From the NCBI GenBank assembly GCA_003151275.1, contig PLXC01000143.1, positions 1-21,215 of the forward strand: a stretch of 21,215 nt of DNA. Direction: 5' to 3'. The stretch's first letter is position 1, and each line of letters opens with the position of its first letter. Shown here piece by piece: positions 5,902 to 13,868 of this stretch. This DNA is from Candidatus Melainabacteria bacterium. Lineage in GTDB: Bacteria; Cyanobacteriota; Vampirovibrionia; Obscuribacterales; Obscuribacteraceae. A program made the position numbers and the translations under genes. A model generated the notes under the pieces. That model ran no database searches. It was not told the origin of the DNA and saw only the letters and a list, made by a program, of their open reading frames with translations.

Positions 5902-6443
5902 CAACCGTCGGACCGGCTCTGTGGCAATCGACACCGAGGTCTCCGGAGTAAGGTGTTCACTGTATTCTCGCTCGATTGATGCTGACTGTCCTCCACTGTT
6001 TCTTGCTTCACTTCTTCAGACAGTGAGTCCTTTTGAAAATCCCTGAGGAACCGCTCTATTAGTGGTTCGGCCAATGTGTATTTATCTTGGGCTAGATAAA
6101 CTCCAATTAGATTGCTAAGATCGGCTGCTACTTTCTTACTGCGCGGTTCAACAAGTTCATCGATATGCAACGCCGTCAGAAAGCTGCATTCAGCCGAATT
6201 CCATTCGCCGCGCTTTGCTTGCTCAAAGCCAAGACGGGTCATTTCGACAGCAACGGTTTTCAGCCGCAAAATGTTTGACGCCGGCAACCGGTTTTGCTCC
6301 GGAGTCAATTGTAATACTGCAGCGAAACGCACAGCCTCACCCATAAAAACCGGACGGGGTGGCGTTGCTCGGCACGGGCTATTCATAATGAATGAAAGTG
6401 TGAATAGTGCCACAACTACTAGACGTTTCATTTTCTGACCCAT
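5889..6443 (-). CDS. Exported TPR-like protein, function unknown
   Basis: A 184-residue protein with an N-terminal signal peptide: basic MGQKMKR, a hydrophobic core (LVVVALFTLSFIM) and a likely cut after CRA near residue 27. Residues 66-135 contain helix pairs spaced like tetratricopeptide repeats (LGFEQAKRGEWNSAECSF, then LSNLIGVYLAQDKYTLAEPL). It would act outside the cytoplasmic membrane, probably in protein contacts. The last 25 residues are Arg-rich and unlike the rest, and the coding end overlaps the convergent microprotein gene by 13 bp, so the original end may have been lost. An ATG four codons later (6431) is an alternative start that keeps the signal peptide. Confidence 0.6.
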   Translation of the reverse strand: MGQKMKRLVVVALFTLSFIMNSPCRATPPRPVFMGEAVRFAAVLQLTPEQNRLPASNILRLKTVAVEMTRLGFEQAKRGEWNSAECSFLTALHIDELVEPRSKKVAADLSNLIGVYLAQDKYTLAEPLIERFLRDFQKDSLSEEVKQETVEDSQHQSSENTVNTLLRRPRCRLPQSRSDGCQSR

Positions 6444-6626
6444 CGTCGGTTCAAGCTCTTTATTCCACGTCGGAGCGAGCGCGAATGCGCCGCAACCACA
6501 TAAGAAAAGGGCCGAAGCCAGCGGGTTGAGCCGCGGACTGAGGCTTTAGAGTGTGTCCAAGATTTAGCTGCAGTAAAACAACTTAAGCAAGGCAACTCAT
6601 TGATCTGATACATCAAATCACAATTT

Positions 6627-7646
6627 TTATGAAGCTTCAGAAGTCATCTTCCGCTGCGCAGCTAGCCTTTTGAAGTACTTAGGTCTGATTAGTTTCCAAC
6701 ATTCAGGACAACCACTACCATTTCTTGTTCGATTATCAATCCTGGTTTCCCAGATGTGCCGAGGATTGTAACGACAACGCCACCAAATATATTCACGACC
6801 ATATGCTCTTATTTCTGCTGCAGTCCTTTTACTGTTTCGCGTCGGATGTACTTCAGTTGCCAGTTTCGGAAAGAGCGCCAGTAAGGAACTGGTAGAGCAT
6901 ACCTTACGATTACGGCAGAACGGACATAGCATCTTCTTTCTAGGGTTAAAAGCGGCTTTCCAACTGTGATCTGGCGCTACTCGACATCGCCACCAAACAA
7001 TTGTTCCTGTACAAACAAATCTTGGATTGAATCCAAGATTTTTCTTGCGATCGTAAAATTTCAGCACTTCAGGATACTTGTCTAAGCTAAGCAGAGATTC
7101 TGTGTGGCAATGAGAACACGTTGTTCTTTCCATGACACGGCGACACACATCTAGCTGCCAAGCGTGTTTCGGATTGTTTGGACATTGCCACCAGATCACT
7201 GTTTTAGAATGCCAAAGTACATCCCTAGGGGTCAAATCGTTGTTTTTTGTCTTATGCCACTCTTTCGCCAGCTCCGGATCTAAACAAGCCAGAGATCTTT
7301 CAAATGGCACCGGCACCCTCAAATTGGTACCAAGACAAAATGGGCAGCCTCTTTTTTGCACACATCGGGTAAGGACTCTAACTCTCCAAATATGCTTGGG
7401 ATTGACAGAGCACTGCCACCAGGCGTTCACCTGGGATCCGTAGGAAAAGTCTTCCGGTCCGAAGCCGCAGTTTTTGGGATAGTACCACTCAAGAGCAATT
7501 TCTGGTTCTCTGTCCGCAAGGCTTATCAAGCCTGGACGAGAACAGGGTTCAATTACTTCTTCGATCGGTTTTCCGCCGATTTTCTCGACGGTTCTTTTAG
7601 CGACTGGAACCGCTGTCTTCTTCATATGACGGGTTTTAAATTGCAT
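6627..7646 (-). CDS. Four-repeat treble-clef zinc-ribbon protein (DUF4379 type)
   Basis: A 339-residue protein made of four copies of a unit of about 65 residues. Each unit runs P-E-L-A-x-E-W or similar, then K-N-x-x-x-x-P, then a WW-x-C strand, H-x-W about 6-8 residues later, and a C-P-x-C knuckle. The WWQC/WWRC motifs lie near residues 75, 149, 220 and 288. This is the pattern of DUF4379 (PF14311), a treble-clef zinc finger. The family is known mainly from mobile elements, large viruses and proteins joined to nuclease domains, and binding to nucleic acid is assumed. No nuclease domain is fused here. Unit 2 has CSHC instead of CPxC. A basic tail closes the protein. A paralogue is encoded divergently at 7884-8918. 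Confidence 0.85.
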   Translation of the reverse strand: MQFKTRHMKKTAVPVAKRTVEKIGGKPIEEVIEPCSRPGLISLADREPEIALEWYYPKNCGFGPEDFSYGSQVNAWWQCSVNPKHIWRVRVLTRCVQKRGCPFCLGTNLRVPVPFERSLACLDPELAKEWHKTKNNDLTPRDVLWHSKTVIWWQCPNNPKHAWQLDVCRRVMERTTCSHCHTESLLSLDKYPEVLKFYDRKKNLGFNPRFVCTGTIVWWRCRVAPDHSWKAAFNPRKKMLCPFCRNRKVCSTSSLLALFPKLATEVHPTRNSKRTAAEIRAYGREYIWWRCRYNPRHIWETRIDNRTRNGSGCPECWKLIRPKYFKRLAAQRKMTSEAS

Positions 7647-7883
7647 ATTTCGATTCTACTTTCAGGCAGGACATTTTCAGGCAGGTGCAAGAACACCGTT
7701 GCCAGCCAAAAGGCTTCAATCTGTTGCTTTGTTAGCCGATGCTTCTTCTTAGCAATGATTTGATAGAGTGAAGACGTCAAAAACGTTAGCGCCAACGGTC
7801 CTCCTAATTAAACAACAGAAACAAGATTTACAAAACAACGGCACAGGCATCGACTCATGAAGCAACACAAAAGACAATCTTAA
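7647..7883. other. Shared upstream region of the two DUF4379-type genes
   Basis: A 237-bp gap between divergent paralogues. No strong promoter boxes or ribosome-binding sites stand out. It includes an 8-codon reading frame (ATG at 7857) whose TAA stop directly abuts the TTG start of the plus-strand gene in the same frame. Confidence 0.5.
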
Positions 7884-8918
7884 TTGCCTAGCAAATATCC
7901 ACCTGAAATCGAAAACGTTAGAGAGCCTTTTTGTGGCTCTCGCAAACGCGACATGGTTACTCTAGCTGATGCTGAACCGGTGATCGCATCAGATTGGCTT
8001 TATGCTAAAAATGCTGGTTGGGGACCAGAGCATTTCAGCCGCGGCTCTTCAGTTAGAGTCTGGTGGCAATGCCCTTTTTGTTTGCATGACTATAAAGCAC
8101 CTATTATCGATCGAACGAAGAATCGTAGTGCTTGTCCATATTGCGCCAGCAGAAAAGTCTGTGCCGAAAGCGCCTTGGCAGCGTTATATCCAGAGCTCAT
8201 TAAAGAGTGGCACCCCAAGAAAAACCTTAACCTCAAGGCCTCAGATGTGACCTATGCAGCATCGAAGTTAGTCTGGTGGCTGTGCAGCAAATGTAAACAT
8301 AGCTGGCAAACACCAGTACATGCACGCTCGGTGCGTCAGTATGGTTGTCCTGCTTGCTTCAAGCAGCGGCGGCAGTATGCACGCGCACACCCGTCAGAGA
8401 AAAATCGGGATTGTGCTGTTCTGGGAGTAAACAATCAAAACGTTTCAAGAGCCTGGTACGAGGCGGGAAGAATAAAGTTTTTGCCGTTATCTAAAAGTCA
8501 TCCGGCGCTAGCCAAACAATGGCATCCGACTGCAAATGGAAAATGGAAACCGGCGGATTTCGCCTATGGTTCAACGGCCGTTGCCTGGTGGAAATGCGCC
8601 AAAGGCATCGATCACGAGTGGCAAAGCCATATCTACTCGCGCACTAAAAACAATGGTCGCTGCCCATTTTGTCTCGGCAGGCGAGTCTCGATAACAAACT
8701 CTCTAAAGACTGTCTTCCCCCTGATAGCCCGAGAATGGCACCCAATTCTGAACAAAGAACTTTCACCAGGAGCGGTGACCGCTCATTGCGGTAAAAAGGT
8801 TTGGTGGCTGTGTCCAAGAGACGCTACGCACGCTTGGGAAGCTCCCATTGCGTCTAGAGTGGTAGGAAAGTACAAATGCCCATTCTGTACTGAGTTCTGC
8901 CGAAAAATTGAAACATAA
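7884..8918 (+). CDS. Second four-repeat zinc-ribbon protein (DUF4379 type)
   Basis: A 344-residue paralogue of the 6627-7646 product. Four WW-containing units lie near residues 53, 128, 235 and 308, each with the CPxC knuckle (CPYC, CPAC, CPFC, CPFC) and the K-x-W-H-P-like leading helix. An extra linker of about 40 residues between units 2 and 3 breaks the even spacing. The TTG start is weak: an in-frame ATG at 7857 is separated from it by one TAA stop, and the next ATG is at codon 24, just before the first unit. Likely role, by family, is zinc-dependent nucleic acid binding. Its terminator is at 9060-9086. Confidence 0.82.
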   Translation: MPSKYPPEIENVREPFCGSRKRDMVTLADAEPVIASDWLYAKNAGWGPEHFSRGSSVRVWWQCPFCLHDYKAPIIDRTKNRSACPYCASRKVCAESALAALYPELIKEWHPKKNLNLKASDVTYAASKLVWWLCSKCKHSWQTPVHARSVRQYGCPACFKQRRQYARAHPSEKNRDCAVLGVNNQNVSRAWYEAGRIKFLPLSKSHPALAKQWHPTANGKWKPADFAYGSTAVAWWKCAKGIDHEWQSHIYSRTKNNGRCPFCLGRRVSITNSLKTVFPLIAREWHPILNKELSPGAVTAHCGKKVWWLCPRDATHAWEAPIASRVVGKYKCPFCTEFCRKIET

Positions 8919-9059
8919 TATACTTTCTAGGACGCTGAATATTGGTATCAGATGTGGTGTCAGAGCATCGTGTCACGCTTGAACATAATTTTTTGTTGGT
9001 GGCTATAACTATCTTCTGGACTGCGAGACGATGGCATTCTGGTCCGTAACTAAATAACG

Positions 9060-9090
9060 AAAAGGACGAGTCAAACCCGTCCTTTTTGAT
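9060..9090. terminator. Bidirectional intrinsic terminator
   Basis: AAAAGGACG (9060-9068) pairs with CGTCCTTTT (9078-9086) around a 9-base loop, with a T-run on the right and A-run on the left. It lies between two converging genes, the plus-strand zinc-ribbon gene and the small minus-strand gene at 9113, and can end both. Confidence 0.85.
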
Positions 9091-9112
9091 TTTTAATGCT
9101 TGCTAGAGGCAC

Positions 9113-9343
9113 CTAAGCCGACTGTAGCGGCGAATATTGCCTAGAGAATGTAAGTTCGGCTTCGTGTTTATCAGCAAGTGTTTTCAGTTCAGCCATGTGT
9201 TCTTTCGGAACATTCTCGAAGATGATCATCGGCTCTCTTTTAGCCCGAACGAAGCGCGCTCCGCTTGTGCTGGGCTGCTGTGAAAGCAAATGCAAAAACA
9301 ATTGCAGATCAGAATCTTGTTGAAAGCGTATAAATCCATTCAT
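9113..9343 (-). CDS. Small protein resembling a free subtilase propeptide/inhibitor
   Basis: A 76-residue protein starting MNGFIRFQ. It has the beta-alpha-beta-alpha-beta spacing expected of an I9-type propeptide (FIRFQQ, a helix around LQLFLHLL, MIIFENVP, a helix AELKTLADKH, then ELTF). It ends SRQYSPLQSA. The seven residues SRQYSPL (68-74) occur also at residues 73-79 of the subtilase encoded just upstream, at the end of that protein's propeptide-like N-terminus. Stand-alone I9-like proteins are known to inhibit subtilases or help them fold. The gene starts 54 bp after the protease stop codon on the same strand, so co-expression is likely. I chose the ATG at 9343 over a GTG three codons earlier. 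Inhibitor or chaperone function is inferred. Confidence 0.65.
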   Translation of the reverse strand: MNGFIRFQQDSDLQLFLHLLSQQPSTSGARFVRAKREPMIIFENVPKEHMAELKTLADKHEAELTFSRQYSPLQSA

Positions 9344-9397
9344 AATTATCACCGACTAGTCAATCCCATCTTACGCTAATGTCATTAGGCGTGCAAA

Positions 9398-10684
9398 CTA
9401 ACTCTTTGTTCCAACTGGTTCTACCTCAACTTCAGGACGGTTGGTGACCAAATCATGGGCTAAAGCTGCCGCACAATTGATGACTCCCGCACCGGCACAG
9501 GTCTTTCCAAGCCCAATGTCAGTACAAGATTCTTCAATTACGTTTGTCACTTGTGCGCTGGTCAACCAAGGAGCTTTCGCGAATATCAGCGCTCCTAAGC
9601 CTGTCACTTGGGGAGCAGCTCCACTTGTACCCCACCACTCCATAGATTGATAGCCGCAGCCCCACATTACCTCCCCATAGGTTGGTGCTACACAATTTGG
9701 CTTTTCGCTGTTTTGGTGTAATTCTCCGGGGCCGCGACTGCTATCCCTGTGACAGTACCCATTTGGATTTTTGCAAGGTTGGTCCATCTTGTTGTTTTCG
9801 TCGACTGTACCAACTGCAACGACTTCATCTAGCGAGTTAGTACTCCAGATAGTGTTCGGTGAACACAGCTTAGGGTCGTTAGTGCACACTTTGACATGAT
9901 TGTTGCCTGCTGCAAAAACAACAAATATGTCTTTTGCGATGGCTTGCAGGACCAGGCTGGGAAAAGGATCATTGCGTGTGACACCTGATGGTTGGCATGT
10001 ATATAGTCCGTATGAGTTATTCACGACTAGTTTGTTAATGGTTTTGCTGTCGACGAGAGTGATGAGGTGGTCGTAAATTTGATACAAGTCAGTGTCGGAA
10101 AGCGTTGAGCGACATGCGATCAGGGTGGAATCAGGGGCGACACCATTGTATTTTCCGCCGTATTTGTCAGTTGCAGTGGCGATGCAAGCCGTCATCGAGC
10201 CATGACCTACAGGATCGGTCCACGGATCATCCCCGGCCTGTGGCCATGTCAAATTGGCAGGCGCCTTCTTTGTACCGGAGAATTCCTTCATCGTGCCGCA
10301 AACGCCAGTGTCGACTATGGCGACATGAACTCCTTCACCCCTGCTAATCTGCCAAGCTTCTTCGGCTTTGATATGTTTCAAGACATCTTTGAGAGACTTA
10401 CCCGGCATGTTAAAAGGTGCAAAGACCTCATTGATGAGCGGGTCGGGCAGAGGCGAATATTGCCGGCTCGGAATAATTTTTGCTCCTTCAGCGATGAGTG
10501 TGGTGTAGTCCTTATCAGATAGTTCTGCGATCACCGTATCGGCTTGAGATTTCGAGCGATACAAATTCTTTACGGGTGTAATAGTTTCGGCCATAACCGC
10601 CATCTGCGGTTGAGGGAAAACAACGAAAAATCTTTCGGGGTGGGTCAGCGTTGCAGTGGCTGCATTTGGCTCTTCTTGTGGCAT
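9398..10684 (-). CDS. Subtilisin-like serine protease without a signal peptide
   Basis: A 428-residue subtilase (peptidase S8). The catalytic triad is Asp125 in VAIVDTG, His161 in VGHGSM and Ser354 in WGTSGAAP. The oxyanion-hole Asn261 is in FAAGNN. Residues 1-80 look like an I9-type propeptide (FFVVFPQPQ at the start, SRQYSPL at 73-79) and should fold the enzyme and block it until removed. There is no hydrophobic signal sequence, so the enzyme may stay in the cytoplasm. Several Cys pairs between residues 230 and 345 hint at disulphides or a metal site and leave this open. AGAGGA lies seven bases before the ATG. The gene follows a DUF2971-like gene by 49 bp and precedes a small propeptide-like gene by 54 bp. 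Confidence 0.93.
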   Translation of the reverse strand: MPQEEPNAATATLTHPERFFVVFPQPQMAVMAETITPVKNLYRSKSQADTVIAELSDKDYTTLIAEGAKIIPSRQYSPLPDPLINEVFAPFNMPGKSLKDVLKHIKAEEAWQISRGEGVHVAIVDTGVCGTMKEFSGTKKAPANLTWPQAGDDPWTDPVGHGSMTACIATATDKYGGKYNGVAPDSTLIACRSTLSDTDLYQIYDHLITLVDSKTINKLVVNNSYGLYTCQPSGVTRNDPFPSLVLQAIAKDIFVVFAAGNNHVKVCTNDPKLCSPNTIWSTNSLDEVVAVGTVDENNKMDQPCKNPNGYCHRDSSRGPGELHQNSEKPNCVAPTYGEVMWGCGYQSMEWWGTSGAAPQVTGLGALIFAKAPWLTSAQVTNVIEESCTDIGLGKTCAGAGVINCAAALAHDLVTNRPEVEVEPVGTKS

Positions 10685-10733
10685 CTGTGGTCCTCTTCAA
10701 GTGGAGTAGAATTGGGCGCCTTTGTTAGGTTAT

Positions 10734-11405
10734 TCACGGTGACCGAAGTGCTGATAGCCACCATATACAGTGGCTACCAAGAATTGCTAATCGATCAATA
10801 ACCCCTGCAGTATTACGCCTAAAGGTAGGATGCTCTTTGGCTTTGCGGCGAACTCGTCTGGTTTCTTCCTGAATCAACTCGGACAACTTCTGTAGGTCTT
10901 TGGTATTCTTCACGAGCGCTCCTATCGGTTGAGTTGGCAGGCTAAAGTCGCCTTTGCAGCGCCATTCCCGTTCGTGTAGCCAACTTATCCAGGAGGTATC
11001 ATTTGCCTCGAGTCGAACGACTCTCCATCGCTCGTCATCGGGAATGCGCAATTTCCTCAATTCTGTGTTTGACAAATACATTACTGGACGACAGCCGTGC
11101 GAATATGCGTATTTCTTGTGAATGAAGATCCCATACGGTTCATAACGGGGTGTGTCCGAGCCTGCATCGCGCATATTCAGGACGTATTTTAATGCCGCAA
11201 AAGGCACATCCATAAAGCACGCTGCGGTGTTCGGGCCTTTCACGAATCCGGAATTGTCACTGCCGTTTATAATGCCTGTCAGTAGAATGCTTTGAAGATT
11301 CTCGAACGCTGTCCATCCATCAGTGGCGCTTCTCTTCGTGAGATGCAAGAGATACGGTGTCAGGTCGGGCCGTCGATCGAAGTGCAAGTCTTTGAAGTTA
11401 GCCAT
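10734..11405 (-). CDS. DUF2971-like protein, possible effector
   Basis: A 223-residue protein. The elements that suggest DUF2971 or a related fold are HLTKRS near residue 21, the NLQSILLTGII helix (about 36-46), CFMDVPF (63-69), PYGIFIHKKYA (about 90-100), and the diagnostic SWLHEREWRCKG near residues 141-152. DUF2971 proteins are often found in phage-defence islands, and part of the group resembles ADP-ribosyltransferase folds, but no activity is established. The ATG has GGAG eight bases upstream. It is the first gene of an apparent operon with a subtilase and a propeptide-like protein. A 7-bp hairpin (TAGCCAC/GTGGCTA, about 10756-10777) lies inside its 3' end. The family assignment rests on motif recall and is moderate. 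Confidence 0.6.
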   Translation of the reverse strand: MANFKDLHFDRRPDLTPYLLHLTKRSATDGWTAFENLQSILLTGIINGSDNSGFVKGPNTAACFMDVPFAALKYVLNMRDAGSDTPRYEPYGIFIHKKYAYSHGCRPVMYLSNTELRKLRIPDDERWRVVRLEANDTSWISWLHEREWRCKGDFSLPTQPIGALVKNTKDLQKLSELIQEETRRVRRKAKEHPTFRRNTAGVIDRLAILGSHCIWWLSALRSP

Positions 11406-11751
11406 CGGTTTGCTCCAGGGTCCCAGTTATACTTTAATCCCAAAGCGTGACTTGGCGAATTAGGCTCCGACTTTTTGGCAAACTATTTTGCAAAGTTTGG
11501 CGAATTAAATTGCAATCGCTGATTCTATGAGCATTTTGAGACAAGAGCACTGCAAAATAATTCGCCATTTAATTCGCCAATCACACAAGTCACACCGAAG
11601 TAGGCCCAGCCCTGTTAGCAGAAGAGCGCTAAATTACTTTTGGTAAAAAAGAAGTGCCGCGATCGATATGCCAAACACATACAATCGTCTCGCGAAGCGA
11701 CTTTCAGCATTAATTTTCGAAAGAAAATGATCATTGGGAAAAATTTTTGTC
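11406..11751. repeat. Intergenic TTGGCGAATT inverted-repeat cluster, left
   Basis: No gene is supported. TTGGCGAATTAAAT (about 11503-11516) pairs perfectly with ATTTAATTCGCCAA (about 11568-11581). Further TTGGCGAATTA and AATTCGCC words lie at about 11453 and 11560, and a TTTGCAAAG palindrome lies between them. It is followed by a TCGC-GAA-GCGA hairpin near 11690. The same vocabulary recurs at 12638-12783, on the other side of the 11797-12570 gene. Confidence 0.7.
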
Positions 11752-11757
11752 TATAAT
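11752..11757 (+). promoter_or_regulatory. -10 box of the 11797-12570 gene
   Basis: A perfect TATAAT after an A/T-rich stretch. Transcription would start near 11764 and leave a 33-base leader with AAGGA before the ATG. No convincing -35 box is seen at 17 bases. Confidence 0.5.
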
Positions 11758-11796
11758 CCCGATCCTTGAAAACGCGATCAGAAGGATATTCGAACT

Positions 11797-12570
11797 ATGG
11801 CTAAGAAATCGATGTATGAAGAGTTGATGAACAAACACAATATTGTCAGCATCATGGGAGGCAGCGACCTGGCTATAGATCCAGTCACGGGCGATCTAAA
11901 AATGGGTAAACGTGGGGACCTTATGTGGCAAGGAAAAGCCCACAACTCCATGTTTCAGTTCGTACGCGACTATGAAATGAAGGCACCGAGGCTAAAAGCG
12001 CAGTTCGCGGAGATTTTGGAGAGCCACATAAAGGAAGCCGGTCTTGTCGATGCCTTGAATAAGCATGCTGAAGAAACGGCGAAAAGCTGGATGCAAAACC
12101 AGCCGCATCATTCAGACGGCGAAGAGATGCATGCATTAAGCGATTCTCGAGGCGCGACATGCGTTGGTCGCGAAGTCTGCGCCGCCTCGATTTTCGTTAC
12201 GTTCAACACCATGCTTCAGGCACTCAAGGATGAACTTGAAGTCGATAACCAGAAATTTCTGCAATCGGGGCCTTTATATACTGCTCAGAGTTTTGGCAAC
12301 GTAGTTTGGGCAGCATCAAACAACGCCAGACACGCAGACGAATGGCGTGTCGAGTGGGTAGCAAACGGTGCCTTTAACAACCAGCAGCTTAAGTCAATTC
12401 GAGTATTGGCGCCTGTTTTGGGATATGAAGAGAAAGACTATAAACACCTGGCTGGCGAAATTTGCGCGCGGATCCTTGAAATTGTAAGCGGCGGCGACTT
12501 CGACATCCTGGAACGGGGACTCTTTACCTTTGCCAATAATCTGGCTGCTGGAGTCGAAAATAACAAGTAG
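11797..12570 (+). CDS. Protein of unknown function between repeat clusters
   Basis: A 257-residue soluble, mostly alpha-helical protein that I do not recognise. Notable parts are an N-terminal MGGSDLAIDPVTGDLKMGKRG segment (residues 20-40), a His-rich NQPHHSDGEEMH (about 100-111), an RGATCVGREVCAASIFVTF segment (about 118-136) and a helical C-terminus. There is no signal peptide or membrane segment. An AAGGA lies 10-11 bases before the ATG and a TATAAT box 40 bases upstream. A terminator (12599-12622) follows, so it is a single-gene transcript. Clusters of TTGGC/GCCAA inverted repeats bracket it on both sides, which suggests that it moves or is regulated as a unit. Confidence 0.75.
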   Translation: MAKKSMYEELMNKHNIVSIMGGSDLAIDPVTGDLKMGKRGDLMWQGKAHNSMFQFVRDYEMKAPRLKAQFAEILESHIKEAGLVDALNKHAEETAKSWMQNQPHHSDGEEMHALSDSRGATCVGREVCAASIFVTFNTMLQALKDELEVDNQKFLQSGPLYTAQSFGNVVWAASNNARHADEWRVEWVANGAFNNQQLKSIRVLAPVLGYEEKDYKHLAGEICARILEIVSGGDFDILERGLFTFANNLAAGVENNK

Positions 12571-12598
12571 TTGCAAGTCTTAAAAGACAAATGCTTGT

Positions 12599-12622
12599 GC
12601 ACCACTTCTGGTGCTTATTATT
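12599..12622 (+). terminator. Intrinsic terminator of the 11797-12570 gene
   Basis: GCACCA (12599-12604) and TGGTGC (12609-12614) form a perfect 6-bp stem with a CTTC loop, followed by TTATTATT. Confidence 0.7.
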
Positions 12623-12637
12623 CAGGGCATGGTGTCC

Positions 12638-12783
12638 CTTGGCGCAATAAATTGCCGATTTTTTGGCGCGCTATTTGGCAAAACTTGGCGAATTTGTTTG
12701 GCATTTTCAAGCCCAGCTTGGCTTTCTGTTGGAATCGATTGCCAAATAAATCGCCAAACATCGCCAAAAAATCCGCCAAATGA
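12638..12783. repeat. Nested TTGGC/GCCAA inverted repeats, right
   Basis: About ten TTGGC or GCCAA words in 145 bp, forming nested arms. ATTTTTTGGCG (12658-12668) pairs perfectly with 12762-12772, ATTTGGCA (12673-12680) with 12749-12756, and TTGGCGAATTTGTTTGGCA (12685-12703) is nearly the reverse complement of 12749-12766. No protein is likely to be encoded. It mirrors the cluster at 11450-11581. Confidence 0.75.
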
Positions 12784-12850
12784 CAGAGAATAGAACCAAA
12801 TATGGTGCGGTGGCGCCTCCCAACAAACCTTTTGGTTGCGCTGCTGCTAT

Positions 12851-13789
12851 TTATTCGTCGAAATTACCTTGACGGCAGTCGTGCGAGATCGGGTAAAGGG
12901 ACTGATTCAAAGCAACCGCTCTCATAGTCAACATGGATTCTATCGGTAACAAATCCAAATTTCGAACCCGGCTCCATTGTGCCCGGAGTTTGCTAAAGTC
13001 AAAGGCTTCGAAAACGGCAGTGTCTGCCAGTATGACGCAACTGCTGTTTTCGTTGTACAGCCCCTTGCCACGTAGTAACGGAACGTTTTTTATCCATGCC
13101 TCGGTTTTTATCCTTAGCTCGCAAGTTAAAAACACTTTGCGAAATCCGCTTGCTGCGCCAACATCACGAATCAGAATCGGATTTTCAGCGATAGGGTAGT
13201 TCACTAACGTACACTCGTCTAGCGGCAAATCAAAATGGTCCAAAACAATGTCATGAATGTTTCCCAGAGCTCTTTGTTGCCCGTCGTAAACCTGCAAACA
13301 CAATGGATTGATGTAAGAGTGCTTGGCAAAGTAACTGGTGTCGTCGTCGAAGTGCAGGCGCAGATCTTCTATTAAAGTGACCAGAAAAAGCGTCCTTGCA
13401 TTAAAGCCACATCGCCAGCGATGGTTTGCGTCCGGATCGATAATACTCAGCAACGAAATATTCGTAGCTTTCGCACGCTTCATGGCGCCAGCTGTTTATC
13501 CTTGTCCCGCGACCATCGCCGCTTCATCAGCCTGCACATCGTCCAACAATCCATGTAATTTCTCTATTTCACCAATAGGAATGCGTTGATTCCAATCTTT
13601 AGCCTCGACAATTTTGAAGACGTCTAATCCAAGTGCGGTAGTCCCTCGAGCGCTCAGGTCGATTTGTCTTCGCACTCCTGATTTTCCGAGAACCTTGTCG
13701 TCTGGTATCAAAGATTGGCATGGCCAAAGCTCACGAAAGGTATCAGCAACTAGCTGCTCGAATTCGTCTCCTGGGCGTAGGTTTGTCAT
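12851..13789 (-). pseudogene. PD-(D/E)XK restriction-endonuclease-like gene interrupted by one stop codon
   Basis: Two frames, 13496-13789 (97 residues) and 12851-13483 (210 residues), are in the same phase and separated by one TAA plus four sense codons. Read across the TAA, the protein is 312 residues. Residues 38-65 contain the nuclease core: RQIDLS with the catalytic Asp, then FKIVEAKDW with the E-x-K pair. The sequence across the break, VAGQG-stop-TAGAMKRAKATNISLLS, reads as a continuous Mrr/restriction-endonuclease-type motif (G-Y/F-T-x-G-A-x-x-R-A), so the stop probably replaced a Tyr codon. The second part carries no known domain that I recognise. As it stands the gene is a nonsense pseudogene, unless the codon is read through or is a sequencing error. 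The start ATG has GGA four bases upstream. Confidence 0.75.
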
Positions 13790-13868
13790 TTTCCAGTACT
13801 CTCAAATGATTGGGTTAACTATCGTTCCACAATTGCACAACACAAGGTTTCAACGGATCGAACCGGTT

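Noticed and set aside
6428..6616. Minus-strand frame of 62 codons upstream of the exported TPR-like gene
   Set aside because: No family motif, no ribosome-binding site, and a basic, low-complexity composition.
12571..12783. Plus-strand frames of 60-70 codons after the unknown gene
   Set aside because: They lie on a terminator and on the nested TTGGC/GCCAA repeats.
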